Assembly: GCF_049445855.1 (NCBI RefSeq)
Contig: NZ_JBMSDV010000001.1
Coordinates: 310,001 to 374,000 of the forward strand
Source of the DNA: JAGOCV01 sp049445855
GTDB taxonomy: Bacteria > Pseudomonadota > Gammaproteobacteria > Burkholderiales > Burkholderiaceae_C
Length of the DNA stretch: 64,000 nucleotides
Direction: 5' to 3'
Numbering within the stretch: the first letter of the stretch is position 1; each line of letters begins with the position of its first letter. Both the position numbers and the translations under genes were made by a program. Positions 50,718 to 59,023 of this stretch are shown piece by piece. Under the pieces are notes generated by a model, which was given only the letters and a program-made list of their open reading frames with translations, searched no databases and was not told the DNA's origin.

Positions 50718-52277
50718 TCAGTGGGCTCCAGCCCCGGCATCACCACCCGCGCCACCACGGATCGGCCGCGCGAACCACACCAGCGGGATCAGCACGAGGA
50801 ACAGCGCCGCTGACGCGTAGAAGATGTCGTTGGCCGCCAGCATGAAGGCCTGCTGGTTCACCAGCGCGTTCACCTGCGCCAGCGCCTGCTCTGGCGTCAG
50901 CCCCGCAGCGGCCAGGCCGTTCAGCGTGGATGATGCGGTCGCATTGCCCAGCGAGACGGACTCCACCAACTGGGCATGATGCAAGGCGGCGCGGCTTTCC
51001 CACAACGTGGTCGACACCGAGGTGCCAATCGCACCCGCCGTGATGCGCACGAAGTTCGACAACCCCGATGCCGCCGGCATACGCTCGGGCGGCAGGCCTG
51101 ACAGCATCAGCGTCGACAGCGGGATGAAGAAGAACGCCATGGCCACGCCCTGGATCACCGTGGGCACCATGATGGTGGAGAAGTCGGCCTGTGTGCTGAA
51201 GTTCGAGCGCATCCACAGCACGATGGCGAAGATGATGAACGAGAACGACGCGTACTTGCGTGGATCGACCTTGCCCACGGTCTTGCCGACCATGGGCGAG
51301 AGCACGATGGCCAGCAGGCCGACGGGCGCCATGATCATGCCCGCATCCGTCGCGGTGTAACCCATGAACTGCTGCAGCCACAGCGGCAACAGCACCACGT
51401 TGCCGAAGAACAGGCCGTAGGCAATGGAAATGGCCAGCGTGCCCGCCCAGAAATTGCGCCGTGCGAACAGGCGCAGGTCCACCACCGGGTGCTTGTCGGT
51501 CAGTTCCCAGATGAGGAAGAACGCGAAGCCCACCACAGCCGTCGCAGCCAGCGCCACGATGATCGGCGAATGGAACCAGTCGTACTCCTTGCCAAGGTCG
51601 AGCATCAGCTGCATCGCGCCGACCCACAGCACGAGCAATGCGAGACCGATGCTGTCGATGGGCAGCTTGTGCGTGACGCTGTCACGCTTGCGGTAGATGG
51701 CCCACGCGGCGAATGCCGCAAGCATGCCGACCGGCACGTTGATGTAGAAAATCCACGGCCAGGAAATGTTGTCGGTGATCCAGCCACCGAGCAACGGGCC
51801 CATGACGGGCGCGACCAGCGTGGTCATCGCCCACATGGCCATGGCCAACCCGGCAAGTGCGCGCGGATAGCTGGCCAACAGCAGTGTCTGCGACAGCGGG
51901 ATCATCGGCCCGGCGACGAAGCCCTGCAGGGCGCGGAATGCGATGAGCATCGTCATGTTGGGCGCGAGACCACACAGCAGCGAGGCGATGACGAACAGGA
52001 TGACGCTGCCCACGAACAGGCGCACCTGACCGAAGCGTTGCGACAGCCAGCCGGTGAGCGGCACCGCGATGGCGTTGGCCACCGCGAAACTGGTGATGAC
52101 CCAGGTGCCCTGATTGGGGCTCACGCCCAGGTCACCCGCGATGGCGGGCAGCGACACGTTGGCGATGGACGTGTCCAGCACGTTCATGAACGTGGCGGCA
52201 GACAGGGCGATGGTGCCCCAGGTCCGCGCAGCACCTTCGAGCGGAGGATGCGCGATGTGTGCGCCGGGAGACGACAT
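50718..52277 (-). CDS. emrB: EmrB-like DHA2 multidrug efflux transporter
   Basis: 519 residues with 14 membrane segments, the DHA2 layout. FMNVLDTSIANVSLPAIAGDL is the first-helix signature, TSFAVANAIAVPLTGWLSQRFG contains motif A, and GPLLGGWITDNISWPWIFYIN motif C and the following loop. It expels hydrophobic compounds by proton antiport, together with the membrane-fusion protein EmrA and an outer-membrane channel encoded upstream in the same operon. The EmrA stop is 17 bases before this start. Last gene of the unit; no intrinsic terminator is apparent. Confidence 0.95.
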   Translation of the reverse strand: MSSPGAHIAHPPLEGAARTWGTIALSAATFMNVLDTSIANVSLPAIAGDLGVSPNQGTWVITSFAVANAIAVPLTGWLSQRFGQVRLFVGSVILFVIASLLCGLAPNMTMLIAFRALQGFVAGPMIPLSQTLLLASYPRALAGLAMAMWAMTTLVAPVMGPLLGGWITDNISWPWIFYINVPVGMLAAFAAWAIYRKRDSVTHKLPIDSIGLALLVLWVGAMQLMLDLGKEYDWFHSPIIVALAATAVVGFAFFLIWELTDKHPVVDLRLFARRNFWAGTLAISIAYGLFFGNVVLLPLWLQQFMGYTATDAGMIMAPVGLLAIVLSPMVGKTVGKVDPRKYASFSFIIFAIVLWMRSNFSTQADFSTIMVPTVIQGVAMAFFFIPLSTLMLSGLPPERMPAASGLSNFVRITAGAIGTSVSTTLWESRAALHHAQLVESVSLGNATASSTLNGLAAAGLTPEQALAQVNALVNQQAFMLAANDIFYASAALFLVLIPLVWFARPIRGGAGGDAGAGAH

Positions 52278-52294
52278 GTTCGGTCCGCGGCGTA

Positions 52295-53611
52295 TCAGTT
52301 CGCGGTGGTCAGCGAAGCAGCAGCGACTGCAGCAGGGGCCACGTCATGCACAGCAGGCGCGTTGGATGTGTTGCCACTGCCACGCACGGCAGCCCGCCCA
52401 CCATTCGCGAGGACAATGCGGCGCACTTCGGCATCGGCACCGTCGTCGGACGTGGTGTACACGGCGGTCTGCGCCATGGCGTTTTCGCGCGGCGCGTCAG
52501 CCAGCGTCTTGCCGTCCTTGTTGGCCACGTCCACTTCGACGTCCATCGACAGGCCTACGCGCAGCGGATGCTCCATCACCTGCTTCGCGTCGAGCGCGAT
52601 GCGCACGGGCACGCGTTGCACGACCTTGATCCAGTTGCCGGTGGCGTTCTGCGCGGGCAGCAGCGCGAACGCAGCGCCGGTGCCGACACCCAGGCCAGCC
52701 ACCGTGCCGGTGTATTCGACCTTCTTGCCATACACGTCGGCCTTGAGCTTCACCGGCTGGCCGATGCGGATATTGCGCAACTGCACTTCCTTGAAGTTCG
52801 CATCGACCCACACCTGCTGCAGCGGCACGACCGACATCATCGGCGTGCCGGCTGCCACGCGCTGGCCCAGTTGCACCGTGCGGCGCGCGACGTAGCCATC
52901 GACCGGCGCAGGCAACGCGGCGCGCTGCGTGGCGAGCCAGGCTTCGCGCACCTTGGCGGCGGCAGCCTGCACGCTCGGGTGCTGCTCGATGGACGTGCCT
53001 TCGGTCATGGCCTGGTTGCTCGCGAGTTGCTCACGTGCTGCCTGCTCGGCAGCCTGCGCGGCGGCAATCGCGCTCTTCGCGTTGTTCACCGTGGTCTGTG
53101 CATGGTTGAGTTCTTCCTTCGACACGGCACCGTTGCCCACCAGCGACTGGCGGCGGTTCAGGTCGTCGTTCGCGCGGGCCAGGTCGCTCTGTGCCTTGAC
53201 CACTTCGGTCTGCCGCAGCGAGATCTGCGCGGCCAGCGAACCGTTGTTGGCGTACAGCGTGCGCACCTGGCGCACCGTCTGCGCGAGATTGGCCTCGGCC
53301 TGGTCGAGTGCGACGCGCGCGTCGGCGGGGTCGAGCTTCACGAGCGGCTGGCCGGCTTTCACGAAGTCGGTGTCATCGGCCATGATGGCCATCACCGTGC
53401 CGCCGATCTGCGGCGTGATCTGGATGACGTTGCCCTGCACGTAGGCGTTGTCTGTCGTCTCGTAGTGGCTGGCCACCAGCCACTCATAGGCGCCCCATGC
53501 GCCGCCAGCCACGACAACGGCTGCGGTCAGCAGCGTCAGCGCCTTCTTGCGGGGGGAATTCTTCGCCGGTTCGGCAGCGGGTGCAGTGTTGGAAGTTTGT
53601 ACGTCGCTCAT
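52295..53611 (-). CDS. emrA: EmrA-like membrane-fusion (HlyD) protein
   Basis: 438 residues from MSDVQTSNTAPAAEPAK; the open frame extends further upstream into the OprM gene and is not used. One membrane helix at about 24-44, then a periplasmic adaptor: barrel-sandwich halves (YETTDNAYVQGNVIQITPQI and APVDGYVARRTVQLGQRV) flanking an alpha-hairpin with many Ala/Gln/Asn heptads (about 95-215). It links EmrB to the outer-membrane channel. The C-terminal 60 residues are Ala/Asp-rich and longer than in E. coli EmrA (390 residues). Follows the OprM gene by 50 bases. Confidence 0.94.
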   Translation of the reverse strand: MSDVQTSNTAPAAEPAKNSPRKKALTLLTAAVVVAGGAWGAYEWLVASHYETTDNAYVQGNVIQITPQIGGTVMAIMADDTDFVKAGQPLVKLDPADARVALDQAEANLAQTVRQVRTLYANNGSLAAQISLRQTEVVKAQSDLARANDDLNRRQSLVGNGAVSKEELNHAQTTVNNAKSAIAAAQAAEQAAREQLASNQAMTEGTSIEQHPSVQAAAAKVREAWLATQRAALPAPVDGYVARRTVQLGQRVAAGTPMMSVVPLQQVWVDANFKEVQLRNIRIGQPVKLKADVYGKKVEYTGTVAGLGVGTGAAFALLPAQNATGNWIKVVQRVPVRIALDAKQVMEHPLRVGLSMDVEVDVANKDGKTLADAPRENAMAQTAVYTTSDDGADAEVRRIVLANGGRAAVRGSGNTSNAPAVHDVAPAAVAAASLTTAN

Positions 53612-53661
53612 GGTGTTCTCGTTTGTGAAGCATTGCCGCGATGCGGCGAATGAAGATGTGG

Positions 53662-55161
53662 TCAGTTGGCCGGCTTGACTTGCGATGACAGGCTTGCGGT
53701 GGACAGCGAGGCGTCCGGCTGCCAGCCACCACCGACCGCGCGGATCAGCGCGACCTGTGTGTCGAGCGAACGCGCCGTCAGGTCCACGGCCGCACGGCGC
53801 TGGTTGAGCACGGCGGTTTCGGCGGTCAGCACTTGCAGGTACGTGCCGAGGCCGGCCTTGTAGCGCTGCACGGCGATGTCGTACGCACTCTCGGCAGCGG
53901 CCTGCGCCTGCGACTGCTCGTTCTGCTGGCGGCCGATGGACTGCAACGAGGCAGACTGGTCCGCCACGTCGCGCACGGCGTCGATGATGGCGGCGTTGTA
54001 GCTCTCGACGGCTGCGTCCAGATCCGCCGTCTTGCCGCGCAGGTTGGCGCGCAGGCGGCCAGCGTCGAAGATCGGCAGGCGGATCGCCGGGCCGATGCCC
54101 CACTGCGTGCTGCCCGACTCGAGCAGGCGGTCCAGGCCGATGCTCGACAGGCCCGCGAACGCGACGAGGTTGATGTTGGGATAGAACTGCGTCTTCGCGT
54201 TGGCGACGTCATGCGTCGCCGCTTCCACACGCCAGCGCGCTGCGGCAATGTCGGCACGCTGGCCCAGCAGGTTGGCGGGGAGTGATGCCGTCACGCCTGC
54301 GGGGCGGATGTTTGCCAGAGCGGGTGCTTTCAGCGTCGTGGCGATGGACGGATCACCCGCCAGCGCAGCAATGGCGTTGCGCGTCAGCGCTGCCTGTTCC
54401 TTCAGGGCTTCGATCTGCTGGCGCGCTTCGGGCAGGCTGCCTTCGCTCTGGCGCAACTCGAGGCGCGTATCGAGGCCCGCGTCCACGCGGTCACGCACGA
54501 GGCGGAGTGTTTCCTGCCGCTGCGCGAGCGTGCGTTCGGCCACGGCCAGTTGCGCCTCGATGCGTGCCAGCTGGAACCAGCCACGCGCCACGTTGCTGGC
54601 CAGCAGCACGCGCGCTGCGTCACGGTCGGCCTGCGCAGCGCGCGCGGCGCCCAGCGCGGTGTCGAGTGCGGCCTGGTACTTGCCGAAGAAGTCGATTTCC
54701 CAGCTCGCGCCGAGTTGCAGCGTGCCGGTGTTACGGATGGAGCCGGCCAGCGGCGCGGGCACGGCGCCGTTCTCGGTGTAGAGCTGGCGCGTGAGGTCGA
54801 GCGAGCCGTTGAGTTGCGGGCGCTTGGCAGCGTCCGCAACTTCAGTCACCGCCATGGCGCGCGCGAGGCGGGCCTGCGCCACCTTCAGGTTGGGATTGGT
54901 CGACAACGCCTGCGCAATCAGCGCGTCGAGTTGTGCATCGCGGAATGAATGCCACCAGTCGACCGACAGCGTTTCGGTGGAAGCCGACGCTGCGTCAGCG
55001 CGCAGGCCGACCGAAGCCGCATCACGCAGCTTCGCCTCGGGAGCAATGCCGGACATGTCGGCGCAGGCGGCAAGCAGCAAGGTCACGGCGGCAGCGGTGA
55101 CAAGCTTTGCCATCGTGCGTGGCCGGGCTGTGACGGGGTTGTTGTTGTGTGAGTTCTTCAT
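53662..55161 (-). CDS. OprM/NodT-family outer-membrane efflux lipoprotein
   Basis: 499 residues from MKNSHNNNPVTARPR; an ATG at 55113 (MAKLVTAAAV) is an alternative. The lipobox is LLAACADMS, so it is an N-acylated TolC-like channel. Two OEP repeats are visible: LDALIAQALSTNPNLKVAQARLA and LTRNAIAALAG, PANLLGQRADIAAARWRVEAAT, and RYKAGLGTYLQVLTAETAVL. It completes the EmrAB pump as outer-membrane exit duct. Its leader and the preceding gap are rich in AAC codons (a 10-bp direct repeat GTGAACAACA spans the marR stop), and there is no good ribosome binding site, so it is probably translated by coupling to marR, 20 bases upstream. Confidence 0.94.
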   Translation of the reverse strand: MKNSHNNNPVTARPRTMAKLVTAAAVTLLLAACADMSGIAPEAKLRDAASVGLRADAASASTETLSVDWWHSFRDAQLDALIAQALSTNPNLKVAQARLARAMAVTEVADAAKRPQLNGSLDLTRQLYTENGAVPAPLAGSIRNTGTLQLGASWEIDFFGKYQAALDTALGAARAAQADRDAARVLLASNVARGWFQLARIEAQLAVAERTLAQRQETLRLVRDRVDAGLDTRLELRQSEGSLPEARQQIEALKEQAALTRNAIAALAGDPSIATTLKAPALANIRPAGVTASLPANLLGQRADIAAARWRVEAATHDVANAKTQFYPNINLVAFAGLSSIGLDRLLESGSTQWGIGPAIRLPIFDAGRLRANLRGKTADLDAAVESYNAAIIDAVRDVADQSASLQSIGRQQNEQSQAQAAAESAYDIAVQRYKAGLGTYLQVLTAETAVLNQRRAAVDLTARSLDTQVALIRAVGGGWQPDASLSTASLSSQVKPAN

Positions 55162-55181
55162 GTTGTTGTTCACGGTGTTGT

Positions 55182-55679
55182 TCACTGCTTTTCTCTGGCG
55201 GCCTGTTCGGCAAGGCCGTTCTCCAGCATGCGGCGCAGCAGGCCCTTGAGCATCTGCCACTCCTCCTGCGTGAAACCTTTCAGGTGCGCGTTCTGAACGT
55301 CGCAAAGAATGGCGGGAATGCGTTGCGCAGCTTCGCGGCCTGCATCGGTGAGTTCGACATTCACCACGCGGCGGTCTTCGGCGTTGCGCACGCGCTTGCA
55401 GAGGTCCTTGCTCTCCAGCCGGTCGAGCATGCGCGTCATGGCGCCCGCGTCCATGTGCGCTTCGCGGGCGAGTTCGGCGACGGTGGATGCGTGCCCCATG
55501 TAAATCTTGAGCAGCGGTATCCACTGCGCGTTGGTCAGGCCGGCGGGCTCCATCTCCTGGTCCACACGCTGGGCGAGCAACGTCATGATGCGGCGCATGA
55601 GATAGCCGACGCTCTCGTCGGCGGCATAGCCTTTGGGGCGGTAGAACTCCGCCGGTTTGGAGGTGGGTGTGGAAATCAT
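55182..55679 (-). CDS. MarR-family transcriptional regulator
   Basis: 165 residues. The winged helix is visible: NAQWIPLLKIYMG, STVAELAREAHMDAGAMTRMLDRLE for the DNA-reading helices, and RNAEDRRVVNVELTDAGRE for the wing. MarR-type repressors of the EmrR class are released from DNA by drug ligands and thus induce the efflux genes downstream. It is the first gene of the marR-oprM-emrA-emrB operon. A consensus promoter with an overlapping inverted repeat ends only about 3 bases before the ATG, and there is no Shine-Dalgarno, so the transcript looks leaderless. Confidence 0.95.
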   Translation of the reverse strand: MISTPTSKPAEFYRPKGYAADESVGYLMRRIMTLLAQRVDQEMEPAGLTNAQWIPLLKIYMGHASTVAELAREAHMDAGAMTRMLDRLESKDLCKRVRNAEDRRVVNVELTDAGREAAQRIPAILCDVQNAHLKGFTQEEWQMLKGLLRRMLENGLAEQAAREKQ

Positions 55680-55688
55680 GGAGACCGG

Positions 55689-55717
55689 ATATTACTTGCC
55701 TAGTCAACTATTGTCAA
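55689..55717 (-). promoter_or_regulatory. Consensus sigma-70 promoter of the marR-emr operon
   Basis: Read leftwards: TTGACA (complement of 55712-55717), a spacer of 17, then TAATAT (complement of 55689-55694). It matches the -35 consensus perfectly and the -10 in five of six bases. Transcription would start at about 55681-55683, two to four bases before the marR ATG at 55679. Confidence 0.75.
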
Positions 55718-55722
55718 GGCAA
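55696..55722. promoter_or_regulatory. Probable MarR operator
   Basis: TTGCCTAGTCAA (55696-55707) and TTGTCAAGGCAA (55711-55722) are inverted arms matching at 10 of 12 positions around a three-base spacer. They cover the spacer and -35 of the marR promoter, where bound repressor would block polymerase. A third half-site, TTGTCTGGGCAA (55726-55737), lies next to it toward the divergent ABC gene. Confidence 0.65.
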
Positions 55723-55725
55723 TAT

Positions 55726-55753
55726 TTGTCTGGGCAATCGCAACCGGTACACT
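55726..55753 (+). promoter_or_regulatory. Possible promoter of the divergent ABC exporter
   Basis: TTGTCT (55726-55731) and TACACT (55748-55753) are spaced by 16 bases. The expected start falls at or next to the A of the ATG at 55760, so this mRNA would also be leaderless; no Shine-Dalgarno precedes that ATG. The -35 is inside the third MarR half-site, so shared control is likely. Confidence 0.45.
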
Positions 55754-55759
55754 TCGCCC

Positions 55760-57547
55760 ATGTCCGAGCCCTCCGCCAGCACCGAATCGCCACGCGGTTC
55801 TCCCCGTTCCCTGTCGGGGCTGCTCCCCTTTCTCCGGCCTTACCGGGGCCGGATCACGCTGGCCCTGGTTTTCCTCGTGCTGGCGGCCGTCGCCACACTG
55901 GCATTCCCCGTCGCCCTGCGCAGCCTGATCGATGGCGGACTCGCCGCCCCGGACAAAGGCGCACAGGTCATGGCGCTGCGCGAGCATTTCCTCGCGCTTT
56001 TCGGCGTGGCGGTGGCACTGGGTCTGTTTTCCGCGGCACGCTTCTATACGGTGAGCTGGCTGGGCGAACGCGTCACTTCCGACCTGCGCAATGCCGTCTA
56101 TTCGCACGTGATCGGGCAGAGCCCTGAATTCTTCGAGACCACGCAGACCGGCGAAGTGCTTTCGCGCCTGACCACCGACACCACGCTCGTGCAGACCGTC
56201 GTGGGCTCATCGCTCTCGATGGGCTTGCGCAACGCGGTCATGGGTGCGGGGGCCCTCGCGATGCTGGTGTGGACCAACCCGTATGTGATGACGCAGGTGC
56301 TGGGCATCCTGGTGCTGGTAGTGCTGCCCAGCCTCTGGTTCGGGCGGCGCGTACGCAAGCTTTCGCGCGCCAGCCAGGACCGCGTGGCCGACTCCAGCGC
56401 CATCGCAGCCGAGGTGCTGAACGCGGTTCCGGTGGTACAGAGTTACGTGGCGGAATCGCGCGAGTCCGAACGTTTCACCGAGTCCACGCAGAACGCATTC
56501 CGCACGGCCGTCCGCCGCACCAAGGCCCGTTCGGTGCTGGTGGCGTTCATCATCATCGCCACGTCCGCGGCATTGCTCTGGGGCCTGTATCAGGGTACGC
56601 AAGCGGTGATGGCCGGGCGCATCAGCGCAGGGCACCTCGGCCAGACCGTGGTGTACGTGATCATCCTGGCCAGTGCCTTCGCGGTGCTCGGTGAGGTCTA
56701 CGGCGACCTGCTCCGTGCGGCCGGCGCAACGGAGCGCCTGATGGAACTGCTGCATGCGCGCTCGCCCATAGCATCTCCCGCGAGCGCCACCACGCCGCCC
56801 ACACCGCAGGCCGGGAGCGCGCTGGGCTTCGACGCGGTGAACTTCCATTACCCGTCGCGCCCGGGCACGCCCGCATTGCGGGACTTCGACCTGCAGGTGC
56901 ACCCCGGGGAAACGGTGGCGCTGGTCGGCCCGAGCGGCGCAGGAAAGACCACTGTATTCCAGCTCCTCCTTCGCTTCTACGACCCGCAGGGCGGCACTGT
57001 GCTGCTGGATGGTGTGCCCATCCGGGACATGGCGCTTGCCGAACTGCGAACGCGCATCGGCATCGTCCCCCAGGAAGCGGTGATTTTCTCCAGCAGCGCG
57101 ATGGAGAACATCCGCTATGGCAAACCGGGCGCCAGCGATGACGAAGTGAAGGCTGCCGCGCGGGCGGCTTATGCCGACGAGTTCATCCAGGCGCTGCCCG
57201 AGGGCTACGAGACCTTCCTCGGTGAGCGCGGCGTCCGCCTCTCGGGCGGCCAGCGCCAGCGCATTGCCATCGCACGCGCAATGCTGAAGAACCCGCCGCT
57301 GCTGCTGCTGGACGAAGCCACCAGCGCACTCGACGCGCAGAGCGAGCGCGTGGTGCAAGCCGCGCTGGAATCGGCCATGAAAGACCGCACGACGCTGGTC
57401 ATCGCGCACCGGCTGGCGACTGTGCAGAAGGCCGACCGCATCGTGGTGCTGGACCATGGCCGCATCGTCGAGCAGGGAACGCACGACAGCCTGGTGGCAG
57501 CGGGTGGTGTGTATGCGAGGCTGGCCGCGCTGCAGTTCACGGCCTGA
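55760..57547 (+). CDS. MsbA-like ABC exporter, fused membrane and ATPase domains
   Basis: 595 residues from MSEPSAS; the frame extends upstream into the promoter and is not used. Six membrane segments in an ABC_membrane domain (about 25-315), then an ATP-binding domain: Walker A VGPSGAGKTTVFQ, Q-loop IVPQEAVIFSSS, signature RLSGGQRQRIAIARAM, Walker B LLLLDEATSALD and H-loop IAHRLAT. It works as homodimer exporting lipids or drugs; group similar to the BmrA/LmrA type. Divergent from marR and possibly sharing its operator. Ends at a hairpin with the convergent DUF1178 gene. Confidence 0.93.
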   Translation: MSEPSASTESPRGSPRSLSGLLPFLRPYRGRITLALVFLVLAAVATLAFPVALRSLIDGGLAAPDKGAQVMALREHFLALFGVAVALGLFSAARFYTVSWLGERVTSDLRNAVYSHVIGQSPEFFETTQTGEVLSRLTTDTTLVQTVVGSSLSMGLRNAVMGAGALAMLVWTNPYVMTQVLGILVLVVLPSLWFGRRVRKLSRASQDRVADSSAIAAEVLNAVPVVQSYVAESRESERFTESTQNAFRTAVRRTKARSVLVAFIIIATSAALLWGLYQGTQAVMAGRISAGHLGQTVVYVIILASAFAVLGEVYGDLLRAAGATERLMELLHARSPIASPASATTPPTPQAGSALGFDAVNFHYPSRPGTPALRDFDLQVHPGETVALVGPSGAGKTTVFQLLLRFYDPQGGTVLLDGVPIRDMALAELRTRIGIVPQEAVIFSSSAMENIRYGKPGASDDEVKAAARAAYADEFIQALPEGYETFLGERGVRLSGGQRQRIAIARAMLKNPPLLLLDEATSALDAQSERVVQAALESAMKDRTTLVIAHRLATVQKADRIVVLDHGRIVEQGTHDSLVAAGGVYARLAALQFTA

Positions 57548-57554
57548 GCGTCGG

Positions 57555-57576
57555 TCGGACCGGGCAGCCGGTCCGA
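57555..57576. terminator. Hairpin between convergent genes
   Basis: TCGGACCGG and CCGGTCCGA make a perfect nine-bp stem with a GCAG loop. It fills most of the 35-base gap between the ABC exporter and DUF1178 stops. There is no T-tract on either strand, so it may aid rho-dependent stopping or shield RNA ends rather than act as a classical terminator. Confidence 0.5.
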
Positions 57577-57582
57577 TATGGG

Positions 57583-58053
57583 TTACTGCAACGGGCCCTT
57601 GAGCGCCTCGGGAAGCGCCAGCGGCAGGACGCTGATGCCCTCTTCGAGCAACTCGCGCGTCTCGCCCGCGGTGGCCTGGCCGCGGATGTTGCGCTCCTCG
57701 GCTTCGCCATAGTGCATGCGACGTGCCTCGTCGGCAAAGCGCTCGCCGACGTCTTCGGTTTTCGCCATCAGTTCTCGCACGGCCTTGAACCATGCGGCCT
57801 GCAGCTTCGGATCTGGCGGCGCTGCCATCACTTCCTGGCGGGCGTCGTCCGATGCCGCAACGTGCCCCTGCGCTTCGGCCCTGCCACCGCGCAGGTTCAG
57901 GCGCGGCGCGCTCAGGCCCTTGGTGATGCCGGCGTCCCCGCACATCGGGCAGGTCACCAGTCCGCGTGCATGCTGCGACTGGAAATCGTCCTCCGAGGCG
58001 AACCAGCCTTCGAAGGCGTGGCCGCTCGTGCAATGCAGGTTGAGGACTTTCAT
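57583..58053 (-). CDS. DUF1178 family protein
   Basis: 156 residues from MKVLNLHCTSGHAFEGWFAS, the typical start of DUF1178. The N terminus has a CxSGH and a CPMC motif (VTCPMCGD), a probable small zinc-ribbon as in FmdB-type regulators. A central region rich in Ala, Glu and Arg is helical; RNIRGQATAGETRELLEEGI near the C terminus is conserved. Function unknown. It follows the NUDIX gene by eight bases and is the last gene in the nuo run, as in many Burkholderiales. Confidence 0.92.
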   Translation of the reverse strand: MKVLNLHCTSGHAFEGWFASEDDFQSQHARGLVTCPMCGDAGITKGLSAPRLNLRGGRAEAQGHVAASDDARQEVMAAPPDPKLQAAWFKAVRELMAKTEDVGERFADEARRMHYGEAEERNIRGQATAGETRELLEEGISVLPLALPEALKGPLQ

Positions 58054-58061
58054 GGCATGGA

Positions 58062-58679
58062 TTATCGGCCGGCCTCGGGATCGCCCGTCACCTGCCAGTC
58101 CAGAGACCATGCGCCCGAGCGGATGTTCTGCAGCCACAGCAGGGCTGTGAGCGTCTTGGCATCCGTCAGGTGGCCTTCGCGGCTCCATGTCATGAGTTCT
58201 TCGAAGGTCGCGGCGAACACGTCGAGGAACTCGCCTGCATCGAGCTTGCGCTCGTGCTGCGTCAGTCCGCGTGCGAACCAGATGTCGATGAATTCGGTTG
58301 AATACGAAATGACCGGATGCAGCACACCCGCGCGCACCCACTCGGTGGCCACGTAGCCGGTTTCCTCGAACAACTCACGCTGCGCACAGGCCAGCACTTC
58401 TTCGCCCGGGTCGAGCTTGCCGGCAGGGAATTCGATCATCACGCGGCGTACCGGGTAGCGGTACTGGCGCTCGACGACGACACGTCCATCGTCAAGCAGC
58501 GGCACGACCATCACCGCGCCGGGGTGCACCACGTATTCGCGTGTCGATGTCGAGCCGTCGGGCAGTTTCACGGTGTCGCGGAACGCGTGAAGGAAACGGC
58601 CCTGGAACAGTTCCTCGCTGGAGACGCCCTCTTCCATCAGATGCGGATAACCAGGCGTGAGGCTGGACATGTGCTTCAT
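58062..58679 (-). CDS. NUDIX hydrolase, ADP-ribose pyrophosphatase type
   Basis: 205 residues, GAGGAG before the ATG. The Nudix box spans residues 87-109: G87, E93, R101-E102, E105-E106 and G108 are all in place, so the Mg-binding catalytic loop is intact. Upstream RQYRYPVRRVMIEFPAG is the ADP-ribose pyrophosphatase (NudF/NudE) signature. It cleaves ADP-sugars to AMP and sugar phosphate. Ten bases separate it from the DUF2818 gene. Linkage to complex I is common in the group but its meaning is unknown; NADH breakdown products might be cleared. Confidence 0.93.
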   Translation of the reverse strand: MKHMSSLTPGYPHLMEEGVSSEELFQGRFLHAFRDTVKLPDGSTSTREYVVHPGAVMVVPLLDDGRVVVERQYRYPVRRVMIEFPAGKLDPGEEVLACAQRELFEETGYVATEWVRAGVLHPVISYSTEFIDIWFARGLTQHERKLDAGEFLDVFAATFEELMTWSREGHLTDAKTLTALLWLQNIRSGAWSLDWQVTGDPEAGR

Positions 58680-58689
58680 CTTGTTCTCC

Positions 58690-58998
58690 TCAAGCGCCTT
58701 TGTGCTTGAGCAGATAACGCCAGACGAAACCCGGGAATGCCAGGGTGACGAAGAGCGCCCCCGTCACCGCGTAGAACTCCCAGCCCTGCGGCGCAATCTG
58801 CCCGGCGCGCTTTTCCAGCAGCAGGCCGATGCCACCCGTCGCGAAATACAGCACGACGAGTTCGGCCAGCCGCAATGCAAGCGGCTTGGCGGCAGCACGA
58901 AGCGGCACCACGGCGAAGAGGCGCTGGTTGATGAATGGCAGGTTCGCCGCGCACAGCGCGATCAGCAGGACCAGCCAGACGGAAGCGGTTTGAGACAC
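58690..58998 (-). CDS. DUF2818 small membrane protein
   Basis: 102 residues with three hydrophobic segments (about 6-23, 43-60, 73-93). VWLVLLIALCAANLPFINQRLF at the start and WEFYAVTGALFVTLAFPGFVWRYL at the end are the DUF2818 signature. The family occurs almost only directly behind nuoN in Betaproteobacteria, as here (25 bases after the nuoN stop), so a role in complex I assembly or stability is plausible but not shown. Confidence 0.92.
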   Translation of the reverse strand: MSQTASVWLVLLIALCAANLPFINQRLFAVVPLRAAAKPLALRLAELVVLYFATGGIGLLLEKRAGQIAPQGWEFYAVTGALFVTLAFPGFVWRYLLKHKGA

Positions 58999-59023
58999 GA
59001 GAGGTGGATCGCCACACGGGCGA

